From Ewingella americana ATCC 33852 (GTDB lineage Bacteria; Pseudomonadota; Gammaproteobacteria; Enterobacterales; Enterobacteriaceae): 64,000 bases of DNA. Below the pieces are notes generated by a model that made no database searches, had not been told where the DNA came from, and saw nothing but the letters and a program-made list of their open reading frames with translations. Positions 8,164 through 16,708 of the stretch are shown one piece after another. The translations under genes and the position numbers were made by a program. Location: positions 372,001 through 436,000 of the forward strand of contig NZ_JMPJ01000065.1 in the NCBI RefSeq assembly GCF_000735345.1, written 5' to 3'. The first letter of the stretch is position 1. Each line of letters opens with the position of its first letter.

Positions 8164-8694
8164 TTAAAAACGCGGCCCGCTGCGTTTAAAAATACGGGTC
8201 GGGCTGCCGTAATACTCGGTGTCGGTTTCCGCCACAAAGCCGCACTTCTCGGCGAGGCGAATCGAAGCAATATGTTCAGGATCGATGATGCAGCAGAGCT
8301 GGCGGTCGAGATGGGTGTCGGCCCACTCCAGCACTTTCTGCGCAGCTTCCAGCGCATAGCCTTTGCCGTGGAAAGCCGGAGAGATAACCCAGCCCATCTC
8401 GGCCAAACCTTCCAGCGAAGGGGTGATATCGCGCTGATAATCCGCAATACCGACCTCACCCACAAAGGTGCCGTCGTGCAGACAAACGGCCCAATAGCCA
8501 AAGCCCAGCATCTGCCAGTGCCCCGGATAACGCAATAAGCGGCTCCAGCTAGTCTCGCGGCTGGACGGCGTACCGCCGATATATTTCACCACGTCGGGGT
8601 TGGCCCACTGCTCGGCAATGGCGTCAAAATCTTCCACGCGGTGGCCGCGCAGGACAAGGCGTTCAGTTTCTAAAACGGGAGCAGAAGTCAGCAT
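8164..8694 (-). CDS. GNAT acetyltransferase, RimJ/RimL type
   Basis: A 176-residue acetyltransferase of the RimJ/RimL subgroup, which acetylates N-termini of ribosomal proteins or small amines. The diagnostic opening L-E-T-E-R-L-V-L-R (about 8-16) is present. The CoA loop is in the segment F-H-G-K-G-Y-A-L-E-A-A, and the end C-G-F-V-A-E motif fits motif B. The substrate cannot be inferred. It lies upstream of the GST gene on the same strand. Confidence 0.88.
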   Translation of the reverse strand: MLTSAPVLETERLVLRGHRVEDFDAIAEQWANPDVVKYIGGTPSSRETSWSRLLRYPGHWQMLGFGYWAVCLHDGTFVGEVGIADYQRDITPSLEGLAEMGWVISPAFHGKGYALEAAQKVLEWADTHLDRQLCCIIDPEHIASIRLAEKCGFVAETDTEYYGSPTRIFKRSGPRF

Positions 8695-8763
8695 GGCGTT
8701 GGCTCATTAAATTTCACTAAATCATAAGCTAACACTGAAATACACGAGGAGGGAATGGACTTT

Positions 8764-9642
8764 TTAGCGCAAGCTTTGCTGGCGAAGTTCGGTCGGCGTG
8801 ATGCCACGCATGGCTTTGAAACGATTACTAAAATGGCTGGTCGAGCTGAAGCCGCACTCCAGCGCAATCGCCGTGACGTCCAGCGCGCTGCTGCGCAGTA
8901 AGTTTTCGCCCTGAATCAGCCGCGCATTCATCACATACTGATGCGGCGCCATGCCCATGCTCTGTTTGAACATGCGAGCAAAGTGGAATTCGCTCAGCTC
9001 CGCCAAGGCCGCCAGCTCGGCCAGCAGTAGCGGCTGGGAGAGATTGGCGTGAATATACTCTTTCACCCGGTTAAGCACCGCAGGCGCCAGCCCGCCGCGC
9101 ACCGTCGGCAAGGCCCATTGCAGCTGGGTGTAGTTCTTCACCAGATGGGCCATCAGCAGCGTGGACGCGCTGCTCAGCATCAGGTGATTGCTGCGCTCCT
9201 GCCACTGGCTGCTGAGCAAAAACTGGCGATAAAGCAGGGTAATTTGCGGGTCTTCGGCAAAGGTTCGCTCTTCCAGCTGAATGCTCGCCGGGGTGCGTTC
9301 CCACGTCTGCTCGACCAAGTGCAGCAAGTGCTCATCGCTGCAATACAAATGCACGAAGGAGAGATCGTCGCGCACGTCCCAGCTGGAGACATTGTTTTTG
9401 GGCATGATGCAGAAGCGATCCGGGCCGCCGCCGTTACGCCAGCCGGAGCGGGTTTTATGATAGGTTTCATAACCATCCGCCACGTAAAGGCTCAGCGTAT
9501 GGTGGTCAGGATTCTCCTGAGTGACACAGTCATTCTTGTTCGACCACGCGGCGAGTTTAATCCCAGAGCCTAACTCCACGCTGTCGTGCAGGACAGCATG
9601 ATGCTTCCTGAGCGTTTCGAACGCCTGATAAACCTTGGCCAT
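8764..9642 (-). CDS. AraC-family transcriptional regulator
   Basis: A 292-residue regulator with an N-terminal sensor/cupin-like region (about 1-170) and a C-terminal double helix-turn-helix of AraC/XylS type. The second motif reads A-L-E-C-G-F-S-S-T-S-H-F-S-N-R-F-K, the family signature. The open frame extends to 9771, but the added 43 residues would overlap the divergent exporter gene. The inner ATG at 9642 begins the conserved part and is taken as the start, although its ribosome site is weak. It diverges from the EamA exporter at 9822, which is its most likely target. Confidence 0.85.
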   Translation of the reverse strand: MAKVYQAFETLRKHHAVLHDSVELGSGIKLAAWSNKNDCVTQENPDHHTLSLYVADGYETYHKTRSGWRNGGGPDRFCIMPKNNVSSWDVRDDLSFVHLYCSDEHLLHLVEQTWERTPASIQLEERTFAEDPQITLLYRQFLLSSQWQERSNHLMLSSASTLLMAHLVKNYTQLQWALPTVRGGLAPAVLNRVKEYIHANLSQPLLLAELAALAELSEFHFARMFKQSMGMAPHQYVMNARLIQGENLLRSSALDVTAIALECGFSSTSHFSNRFKAMRGITPTELRQQSLR

Positions 9643-9821
9643 GGTGCGCACCGTCGGAATGAATGAGAGCGCTAAGTGTAACGGTTTGACGGGTGTGGAG
9701 GCCAGTTTTTGAGCTTTCGCTCTGAAAAAAAGCGCAAGAATATGCAAACCCCAGCAGCCTGGTGCAAGCACGGTCGCAGCAAAAGCCTCAGACTTCCGCC
9801 TTTCTATACCGGGGATTGAAC

Positions 9822-10730
9822 ATGAACGCGCTGTTATATATTTCGATTATTTTGGTCTGGGGCACGACGTGGTTTGCTATTTATCTTCAGCAAGGTGATG
9901 TTCCTGCGTCCGTTTCTATTTTTTACCGCTTCCTGCTGGCCGCCATCCTGATGCTGATTGTCATGCTGGCAACCCGTCGCCTGCGCCGCCTGCCGCTGCG
10001 TGACCATTTGTTTTGCATCGTGCAGGGCTGCTGCGTTTTCAGCTTCAACTTCTACTGCTTCTACCATGCTGCGGCCTATATCAGCACCGGGCTGGAGTCA
10101 GTGATTTTCTCCATGTCAGTACTGTTCAATGCCTTTAACGGCATGCTGTTCTTCCGCCAGAAGCTCGCGCCGACGCTGATCCCAGCTTCCATCCTCGGCT
10201 TGGCGGGCATCGTAACCCTTTTCTGGCACGACCTTTCAGCCTCGCATATCGCGCCAGAATTGCTCAAAGGCATCGGCCTGAGCCTGCTCGGCACTTACGG
10301 CTTCTCGCTGGGCAATATGATCAGCACTCGCCACAAAAATCGCGGTCTGGACGTGTTCTCCACCAATACCTACGCCATGTTTTACGGCACCGCGGTGATT
10401 GGCGCACTGGCCCTGTCGCAAGGGGAATCCTTCGCCATCGACCTGACGCCGCAGTATATCGGCTCATTGGTTTACCTCGCCGTGTTCGGCTCGGTGGTGG
10501 CGTTCGGCATCTATTTCAGCCTGGTCGGGCGCATCGGTGCCAGCCAAGCGGCCTACAGCACCCTGCTGTTCCCACTGGTGGCACTTACCGTCTCCACGTT
10601 CGGTGAAGGCTATCAGTGGCACATCAACGCGGTGATTGGGCTGTGCATGATCCTGCTGGGGAATTTCGTGATGTTCGCCAAACCTAATTGGTTCAGCGGG
10701 TTGCGTAAAACGGATAAAGCGGTGAGTTAA
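9822..10730 (+). CDS. EamA/DMT-superfamily exporter
   Basis: A 302-residue inner-membrane transporter of the drug/metabolite (EamA) family with about ten membrane segments in two repeated halves. The first helix shows the typical I-L-V-W-G-T-T-W-F-A, and the second half has Y-L-A-V-F-G-S-V-V-A-F and the late signature G-A-S-Q-A-A-Y-S-T-L-L-F-P-L-V-A-L. Members export amino acids, nucleosides or toxic metabolites by proton exchange. The ATG at 9822 follows a GGGGA ribosome site, and the frame upstream of it (from 9762) lacks one and is ignored. It is probably controlled by the divergent AraC-type regulator. Confidence 0.88.
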   Translation: MNALLYISIILVWGTTWFAIYLQQGDVPASVSIFYRFLLAAILMLIVMLATRRLRRLPLRDHLFCIVQGCCVFSFNFYCFYHAAAYISTGLESVIFSMSVLFNAFNGMLFFRQKLAPTLIPASILGLAGIVTLFWHDLSASHIAPELLKGIGLSLLGTYGFSLGNMISTRHKNRGLDVFSTNTYAMFYGTAVIGALALSQGESFAIDLTPQYIGSLVYLAVFGSVVAFGIYFSLVGRIGASQAAYSTLLFPLVALTVSTFGEGYQWHINAVIGLCMILLGNFVMFAKPNWFSGLRKTDKAVS

Positions 10731-10773
10731 ATCGGGTTGGCCTGAGGGATCAGGCCAGCCATTTTCTAGTCAA

Positions 10774-11682
10774 TTACATCGCAGGCTTCAATAAATCTTC
10801 CAACCCAATACGGCGGAACAGCTCGGTGCGGACGCGGTCTGCCACGCCGTTGACGATTTCACAGCCATCTTCGGATGGATCGATATGTACGCGGAATGGG
10901 CGGGTGCCGAACGGCATACGCACCACGTCGACTATCGCCTGCGCCACTTCGCCAACGTCGGCGTCTTCGGGTTCTAGCGCCGCCAGCCCTTTCAGGCTCT
11001 GCTCTGGCAGACCGGCGTACGGGCCGTTGTCATATTCTGCCGCGCGGGCTTTATCCGCCGGAGAGCCTGCGTGGACAAAGTGGTTGGTGCCCTTGGTAAA
11101 GGCGCCCGGCACGATGATTGACGTTTCAATGCCCCAGCGCGTGAGTTCGGAGGCGTAAGAGACCGCCAGCGAGTCCATTGCTGCCTTAGCTGCAAAGTAC
11201 GGCGAAAGGTAAGGCGGCGTACCGCCACGGGCGCTGCTCGACGACACCCACACCACCAGCCCGCGCCCCTGCTTGCGCAAGTGCGGCAAAGCGGCGCGGT
11301 TGACACGCTGGGTGCTCAAGACGTTGATATCAAACAGCTGGGCGAACTGCTCCGGCGTAAAAGCTTCTGCCGGGCCGAAGGACATATGTCCGGCATTGTG
11401 GATGATCACGTCCAGACGCCCGGCTTCGGCAATAATCTGCGCGATACCGGCTTCAACCGAGCTGTCGGAGGCCACGTCCAGCTCGACGGCGCGCAGATCG
11501 ACCTTATTCTCACTGGCATAGCGCGAAACAGCTTCGACCTGCGGCGCATTGCGCCCGGTGGTTTCGCGCATACTGGCGTAAACGATATGCCCGGCATTCG
11601 CCAGCGTGCGGGCGGTCAACGCGCCAAATCCGCTAGATGCCCCGGTGATAACAATGACTTGTTTGCTTTGAGACTTCGCCAT
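10774..11682 (-). CDS. SDR family oxidoreductase
   Basis: A 302-residue classical short-chain dehydrogenase. The cofactor motif T-G-A-S-S-G-F-G lies near residues 15-22, N-A-G appears in the strand I-I-H-N-A-G-H-M, and the catalytic Ser is in V-S-S-S-S-A. The catalytic Tyr-Lys pair is in Y-F-A-A-K. The open frame continues upstream into a repeat, but the ATG at 11682 has a clear AAGGAA ribosome site 7 bases away and starts the conserved fold. It follows another SDR gene on the same strand, from which a 120-bp dyad repeat separates it. The substrate is unknown. Confidence 0.9.
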   Translation of the reverse strand: MAKSQSKQVIVITGASSGFGALTARTLANAGHIVYASMRETTGRNAPQVEAVSRYASENKVDLRAVELDVASDSSVEAGIAQIIAEAGRLDVIIHNAGHMSFGPAEAFTPEQFAQLFDINVLSTQRVNRAALPHLRKQGRGLVVWVSSSSARGGTPPYLSPYFAAKAAMDSLAVSYASELTRWGIETSIIVPGAFTKGTNHFVHAGSPADKARAAEYDNGPYAGLPEQSLKGLAALEPEDADVGEVAQAIVDVVRMPFGTRPFRVHIDPSEDGCEIVNGVADRVRTELFRRIGLEDLLKPAM

Positions 11683-11727
11683 TTTTTGTTCCTTTCTTAT
11701 TTTTAGGTTTTCAGGTGTAGCAGAGGG

Positions 11728-11852
11728 ATCCCCTAAATAATTCGAGTTGTGGGTAGGCGGCAAGCGAGAGAATCCCCGGGAGCATGGCCAACCATGTGAC
11801 CGGGGTGAACGAGCGCAGCCAACACCCCCACAGCACGAATTATGACGGGGAT
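11728..11852. repeat. Imperfect palindromic intergenic element (about 125 bp)
   Basis: The left arm (from ATCCCC at 11729 through TAATTCGAGTTGTGGG) matches, in inverted form, the right arm ending CAGCACGAATTATGACGGGGAT. The two arms meet near 11790 at CATGGCCAACCATG. Together they can fold into one long cruciform or RNA hairpin. It fills the gap between two SDR genes. I recall very similar dyads between genes in Yersinia, Serratia and Pectobacterium relatives, so it is probably a dispersed MITE-like element. Only one copy is present here. Confidence 0.75.
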
Positions 11853-11861
11853 TAAGGGGAT

Positions 11862-12605
11862 TTAGATGATGCCGCCATTGGCGCGCAGCGTCTGGCCATT
11901 GATCCATGCACCATCAGGGCCAGCCAAGAAGGCCACCACGGCGGCGATATCTTCTGGCTGACCGAGGCGTTCCAGTGGAGCTACTTTTGAAATGGTTTCA
12001 ATCAGTTGCTCTGACTTGCCGTTGAAGAACAGGTCCGTTGCCGTTGGGCCCGGGGCTACTGAGTTGACGGTGATTTGGCGGCCGCGCAGCTCTTTGGTTA
12101 ACACCCGGCTCATGGCTTCGACCGCCGCCTTGGTGGCAGCATAGACGCCGTAAGTTGGCTGGTAGAGGCCCACCACGCTTGAAGAGAAGTTAATGATTCG
12201 GCCGCCGTTGCGCATGCCTTTCGCCGCTTCACGCAGGGTGTTGAAGGTGCCTTTCAGGTTAATATCAATCAGGCTATCGAAAGTAGCATCGTCAGTATCG
12301 GCAATGCTCGACAGCGGCATCACGCCCGCGTTATTGACCAACACGTCGATGCCGCCAAAAGCCTGCTCGGCGCTGGCAAACATTTTTGCCACGGCCGCGG
12401 AGTCGCTGACGTCGGCCTGCGCACTCACCGCGCGGCCACCTGCCTGTTCGATTTTCTGCACCAGCGCGTCAGCGGCTTCAGCGCCACGGGAGTAGTTAAC
12501 AATTACGGTGAAACCCTCTTTCGCCAGACGTTCTGCAATCGCCGCGCCGATACCGCGTGACGCGCCAGTCACTAATGCAACTTTGTTTTGAGTCGTGTTG
12601 GTCAT
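11862..12605 (-). CDS. SDR family 3-oxoacyl-ACP reductase-like oxidoreductase
   Basis: A 247-residue classical SDR of the FabG-like shape. T-G-A-S-R-G-I-G (14-21) binds the cofactor and the Y-S-R pair after the second strand suggests NADPH. N-N-A-G-V (about 91-95), the Ser in F-S-S-S-V, and Y-A-A-T-K (about Y154/K158) form the active site, and P-G-P-T-A-T-D follows. Full length with no targeting signal. Its gene faces the LysR regulator at 12745 across a region with inverted CGAATA boxes, a standard arrangement for LysR control. Possible products are a detoxifying quinone or aldehyde reductase; the real substrate is unknown. Confidence 0.92.
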   Translation of the reverse strand: MTNTTQNKVALVTGASRGIGAAIAERLAKEGFTVIVNYSRGAEAADALVQKIEQAGGRAVSAQADVSDSAAVAKMFASAEQAFGGIDVLVNNAGVMPLSSIADTDDATFDSLIDINLKGTFNTLREAAKGMRNGGRIINFSSSVVGLYQPTYGVYAATKAAVEAMSRVLTKELRGRQITVNSVAPGPTATDLFFNGKSEQLIETISKVAPLERLGQPEDIAAVVAFLAGPDGAWINGQTLRANGGII

Positions 12606-12681
12606 GTTCTGTTCCTCGTCATTGATTAATTAGTCAGCAGCGTTGCTCACCGTTGAACAAAGAATAGTCCATTGAACTTTT

Positions 12682-12724
12682 CGAATAATTACCTAATATT
12701 CGTTAACACTATCCGAATAATTCG
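12682..12724. promoter_or_regulatory. Candidate LysR operator, CGAATA/TATTCG boxes
   Basis: Between the divergent SDR and LysR genes the half-site CGAATA occurs at 12682, its inverse TATTCG at 12697-12702, and an 11-bp perfect palindrome CGAATAATTCG at 12714-12724. Repeated half-sites of one motif in a divergent LysR-target gap fit an autoregulated operator. Confidence 0.6.
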
Positions 12725-12744
12725 AACAATAAAGAGAGCCAAAG

Positions 12745-13638
12745 GTGGATAAACTCGACAGCATGCGGCTGTTCACCCGCGTGGTAGAACTGCGCAGTTT
12801 TACTCAGGCCGCGCAGGATCTGGATTTAAAGCGTTCCACCGTCACCGACGCCATTAAACAGTTGGAGCAGCGGCTGAATGTCCGCCTGTTGCAGCGCACC
12901 ACACGGCACGTCAGCGCGACGCTGGATGGCGAAGCTTATTATCAGCGCTGTTTGCGGATTTTGGCCGACGTCGAAGAGGCCGAGATGGCCTTTGCCGGAG
13001 CACAACCCAAGGGGATTTTGCGGGTAGACGTTCACGGCACCATGGCGCGTTACTTTGTTCTGCCGGGCTTGCCGGATTTTCTGGCGCGCTATCCCGACAT
13101 AGAGATGGTGCTGAGCGAAGGGGATCGCTTGGTGGATTTGGTGCGCGAAGGTATCGACTGCGTGATCCGCGCCGGAGAGCTGAAAGACAGCGACATGGTG
13201 GCACGCTCGCTGGGGCAGCTTGAAGAGATAACCTGCGCCAGCCCGGACTATTTGCAGCGCGTCGGTACGCCAAAAATGCTGGAAGATCTTCAAGGGCATC
13301 AGATGATTGGCTATCGCTCAACCGCCACCGGCGGCTTGTTGCCACTGGTGTTCAACGTCGAGGGGAAAGTGCGTTCTGTGACGCTGCCCACCACGCTTTC
13401 GGTGACCGGCGCAGAGAGCATGAAAGAAGCCGCCAGACGCGGACTGGGCATTATTCAGGTGCCGAAATATGGTTTAACCGAGGATTTACAAAGCGGCGCG
13501 CTGGTGCAGCTTTTACCGCAGTTTTCGCCGGGTTCGATGCAAGTTTCCCTGCTCTATCCGCGCAACCGCCAGCTGTCGCCGCGAGTCAGGGTATTTATCG
13601 ATTGGATAGTGAAAGAGTTCGCAGCCCGAAATCAGTAA
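12745..13638 (+). CDS. LysR-family transcriptional regulator
   Basis: A 297-residue LysR regulator. The N-terminal winged helix-turn-helix (about 1-60) shows S-F-T-Q-A-A-Q-D-L-D-L-K-R-S-T-V-T and the wing L-N-V-R-L-L-Q-R-T-T-R, followed by the linker helix and a two-lobed effector domain. The start is GTG at 12745 with GAGAG upstream. It probably represses or activates the divergent SDR genes (11862 and perhaps 10774) and itself through the CGAATA boxes. It is convergent with the AraC gene, whose stop lies 3 bases beyond. Confidence 0.92.
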   Translation: MDKLDSMRLFTRVVELRSFTQAAQDLDLKRSTVTDAIKQLEQRLNVRLLQRTTRHVSATLDGEAYYQRCLRILADVEEAEMAFAGAQPKGILRVDVHGTMARYFVLPGLPDFLARYPDIEMVLSEGDRLVDLVREGIDCVIRAGELKDSDMVARSLGQLEEITCASPDYLQRVGTPKMLEDLQGHQMIGYRSTATGGLLPLVFNVEGKVRSVTLPTTLSVTGAESMKEAARRGLGIIQVPKYGLTEDLQSGALVQLLPQFSPGSMQVSLLYPRNRQLSPRVRVFIDWIVKEFAARNQ

Positions 13639-13641
13639 GCC

Positions 13642-14598
13642 TTACACCACCATGCCGACTAGCCTGAGCTGTTCGATGTCCTGCAAAGGCGGCGCGCCAA
13701 AAGAGCGGCGATATTCGCGGTTAAACTGCGAAGGGCTTTCATAGCCGACCTGAAAGGCGGCCGTGGCGGCATCGAGGTCGCCCGCCATCAATAAACGGCG
13801 TGCTTCCAACAGGCGAATTTGCTTTTGATATTGCAGCGGACTCATGGCGGTCAGCGCCTTAAAGCGATGGTGCAGGTTGGATACGCTCATGCCGACCTGC
13901 TTCGCCAACTCGTCCATGCGCAGCGGTTTGGTGAAGTTCTGCTTAATCCATATCACCGCGTCACTCACCCCTTTGCCCTGATAATAGGTAAGCAAGTGAT
14001 GATAAAACGCATCGCATTTCGGGTTAGTGATCAGCCGGTAAAAAATCTCTTTCTTCACCAGCCCGCCCAGTGCCTGAAGCTCCTGAGGGTTGTCCAGCAT
14101 GCTGATCAGCCGTAAAAAGGCGTCCTGCAACTGCTCGTCAGAATGGGCCACATAGGCCGCCACACTGCTGCCTTGCCCAGTGGGGGGTGCAACTTTCATG
14201 TCGATCAATAAGTCGGCCATTTCCGGGATATTCAGGTCAATGCGCACGCCAAGATAAGGTTCGTCGCCAGTGGCATGGGTCACTTGCCCGGCGATCAGCA
14301 TATCAATGGCGGCCAGCACGTAGCTGCCTGCGCCATAGTCCGTCACTTCCTGCCCAATCAGCACCCGCTTTCTGCCCTGCAATACGATGCAAACGGCAGG
14401 CTCCAGCATGCCTTTCTTCATGTCGGTCGGCTCGGCGTAGCGAATGAAAGACAGCCAGGGCAGCGCGGTTTTCAACGTCACTTCACTGGCGTCGAGACCG
14501 GCATAGCAGGCCGTCACTCGCTGGCGCAGCTTATGCAGCGTCGGCGAATCCTCGAGGTGTGAATTGCTCATTGGCGAACTCTCTGGCTGTCGATTCAT
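13642..14598 (-). CDS. AraC-family regulator with AraC_N domain
   Basis: A 318-residue regulator related to E. coli YqhC. The N-terminal AraC_N domain (about 30-185) includes A-V-C-I-V-L-Q-G-R-K-R-V and the C-terminal double HTH has V-S-N-L-H-H-R-F-K and F-Q-V-G-Y-E-S-P-S-Q-F-N-R-E-Y. Its ATG overlaps the stop of the upstream aldehyde dehydrogenase by one base (TAATG), so the two are translationally coupled. YqhC answers to aldehydes and controls an aldehyde reductase in E. coli; by analogy this protein may sense an aldehyde and control its partner dehydrogenase. Confidence 0.88.
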   Translation of the reverse strand: MNRQPESSPMSNSHLEDSPTLHKLRQRVTACYAGLDASEVTLKTALPWLSFIRYAEPTDMKKGMLEPAVCIVLQGRKRVLIGQEVTDYGAGSYVLAAIDMLIAGQVTHATGDEPYLGVRIDLNIPEMADLLIDMKVAPPTGQGSSVAAYVAHSDEQLQDAFLRLISMLDNPQELQALGGLVKKEIFYRLITNPKCDAFYHHLLTYYQGKGVSDAVIWIKQNFTKPLRMDELAKQVGMSVSNLHHRFKALTAMSPLQYQKQIRLLEARRLLMAGDLDAATAAFQVGYESPSQFNREYRRSFGAPPLQDIEQLRLVGMVV

Positions 14599-16055
14599 TA
14601 TGGGTGGCTCGTTTTCACCGGTTGGTCATCAACAATGCTCTTTGGCTCAAGATACGCTTCTAGCCCATAGGTGCCAAGTTCGCGGCCAATTCCCGACTGT
14701 TTGAAGCCGCCAAACGGCGCATCGGGCACGTCATACATGCCGTTGATGAAGACTCGCCCGGCGACGATTTTCGACGCCACGTAGCGCGCTTTCTCAAGGT
14801 CTTGGCCGCTCACGTAGCCGTGCAGGCCGTAGACCGTGTCGTTAGCCATGGCGATAGCTTCTTCAACATCCTTGTAGGTCAGCACCGAGATAACCGGCCC
14901 GAAGATCTCTTCGCGGGCAATGGTCATTTCAGGGGTGACGTTGACAAATACCGTCGGTTTGACGAAATAGCCGCTCTCCAGCCCTTCAGGGCGACCTTCT
15001 CCCCCACACAGCAACTCAGCGCCTTCGGCAATCCCTTGACGAATATAGTTCTGCACGCGCTGATACTGCTTGGCGGTAACCAACGGGCCGATGAAAACAT
15101 CGCTCTTGGCCGGGTCGCCGACGGTAAGCTGACCAATGGAGCGTTTAATCTGCGCTTTCACCTCTTCTAAACGGCTCTGCGGCACCAGCAGGCGAGTCCC
15201 GGCCAGACAGGCCTGCCCGTTATTGATGGTGCCAATGGTCAGCGCCAGAGGAATGGCTTTTTCCAAATCAGCATCTTGCAGAATCACGTTTGGCGACTTG
15301 CCGCCCAGCTCCAGCGTGACGCGCTTCATGGTGTCTACCGCGCCGCGTGCAATGGTTTTGCCCACCAGCGTCGAGCCGGTAAAGGAGATTTTAGCAATGT
15401 CCGGGTGACGAGTGATTTCCGCGCCAACCACGTCGCCACGGCCAGTGACGATATTAAACACGCCCGGCGGCAAACCGGCGTCGTGCAGGCATTCAGTGAT
15501 GATTTGCGTCTGCGCCGCGCTCAGTTCGCTCGGCTTAATCACCACCGTGCTCCCCGCCGCCAAGGCCGTCGCCATCTTGTTGGTAATAAAGCCATAGTTG
15601 GCGTTCCACGGCGTGATCAGACCGACGACGCCCATAGGTTCCATCACCACTTTGGCCTGCCCGACATAGCGAACAAAATCATACTCTTGTAGCAGCTTGA
15701 TGGTTTGCAGGAAAGCGCCCGAGGCGCGTGCCACCGTGCCTTTTACCATCCAACCTGCGCCGCCGTATTCGGCGAGCATCACGGCTTCCAGCTCATCGGC
15801 CCGCGCCAGCACGGCGTCATGCAACTGTTGCAAATACTGGATACGCTGGGCTTTGCTGGTCTGCGAGTAGCTGACATAAGCCGCTTTGGCGGCGGCAATC
15901 GCCCGTTGGGTATCAACTTCATCCGCCAGACGCACCTGCGTGACCACCTGCTCGGTCACCGGGTTTATCAGGTCCATCACCTCGCTGCCGTGCGGGGTGA
16001 CAAACTGGCCGTTGATATAAATCTGATTGATCTGCTTTATCGTTGGGGATGACAT
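14598..16055 (-). CDS. NAD(P)-dependent aldehyde dehydrogenase
   Basis: A 485-residue aldehyde dehydrogenase that oxidises an aldehyde to the acid. The catalytic cysteine is in N-N-G-Q-A-C-L-A-G (C283) and the general base glutamate in L-E-L-G-G-K-S-P (E249). The cofactor segments T-P-W-N-A-N-Y and F-T-G-S-T-L-V-G are intact. The frame could start at 16100, but the ATG at 16055 has the better ribosome site (GCGGAG, 6 bases away) and matches family N-termini. It is coupled to the AraC regulator at its 3' end. It resembles broad-specificity enzymes of the AldA/gamma-aminobutyraldehyde group, and the substrate is not defined. Confidence 0.92.
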   Translation of the reverse strand: MSSPTIKQINQIYINGQFVTPHGSEVMDLINPVTEQVVTQVRLADEVDTQRAIAAAKAAYVSYSQTSKAQRIQYLQQLHDAVLARADELEAVMLAEYGGAGWMVKGTVARASGAFLQTIKLLQEYDFVRYVGQAKVVMEPMGVVGLITPWNANYGFITNKMATALAAGSTVVIKPSELSAAQTQIITECLHDAGLPPGVFNIVTGRGDVVGAEITRHPDIAKISFTGSTLVGKTIARGAVDTMKRVTLELGGKSPNVILQDADLEKAIPLALTIGTINNGQACLAGTRLLVPQSRLEEVKAQIKRSIGQLTVGDPAKSDVFIGPLVTAKQYQRVQNYIRQGIAEGAELLCGGEGRPEGLESGYFVKPTVFVNVTPEMTIAREEIFGPVISVLTYKDVEEAIAMANDTVYGLHGYVSGQDLEKARYVASKIVAGRVFINGMYDVPDAPFGGFKQSGIGRELGTYGLEAYLEPKSIVDDQPVKTSHP

Positions 16056-16207
16056 GAATGACTCCGCTGCGGCCAAGCCGCTCAGTGAATGAACAATCAT
16101 GTTAGGTGGCGAAGGGAAATCAGCGATAGACCGATACTGTGGAAGGATTGCCTAATCCTGCTGTTCGGGAGTAAGTTGAATCATCAATAATTGGAGTATG
16201 AAGAGCG

Positions 16208-16693
16208 ATGACCACATCTAGCGTATTACTGCATATTGGCCCTGAACAGACTGAGATAACTGTCCGCACCGCCGGGCGAGAAGACCTACACTTGCTGCTG
16301 ACGCTGGGTTCCCAGCTGACATCGCTGGCCTATTTTCGCCATACGCCGCCCACACCTGCCGAGCTGGAAAATGCCATTATGGTGGTCGAAGACGAGCTGA
16401 TGCGCGTGCGTCACGATATCCCACCAGGAGCGCGAGTGAGCAGCAGCGATAACGACATTCGTGCTATCGCACGGCTGGCCGGGGTGGCCGAAAATGAACA
16501 GATGCCGCTGTCGGTGGACGCCGTGGAATGCACTTTCGATCGTCTGGCTTTAGTGATTAATGGCCGCCCGGCCAGCTTCGAAGGCATCCCCGAGGGCAAT
16601 GACTTCGCCGCTACGCTGCTGATCCTGCGCGAATTCATGCACCATTTGCAGTTCGAAGAGATAGTGGTGCAAGGCGCGAAGTTCGAGCTTTAA
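16208..16693 (+). CDS. Uncharacterised 161-residue protein
   Basis: I do not recognise this family. The 161-residue protein has no signal peptide or membrane helix and is acidic. It mixes beta-strand-like segments (residues 9-22, 101-122) with helices around 25-65 and 128-150. It has a good ribosome site (GGAGTATGAAGAG) before ATG 16208 and core-like codon use, so it is likely a real gene. It diverges from the aldehyde dehydrogenase gene and converges with the DUF1349 gene, 15 bases away. Confidence 0.75.
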   Translation: MTTSSVLLHIGPEQTEITVRTAGREDLHLLLTLGSQLTSLAYFRHTPPTPAELENAIMVVEDELMRVRHDIPPGARVSSSDNDIRAIARLAGVAENEQMPLSVDAVECTFDRLALVINGRPASFEGIPEGNDFAATLLILREFMHHLQFEEIVVQGAKFEL

Positions 16694-16708
16694 GCCGGAA
16701 ATCGCCTT

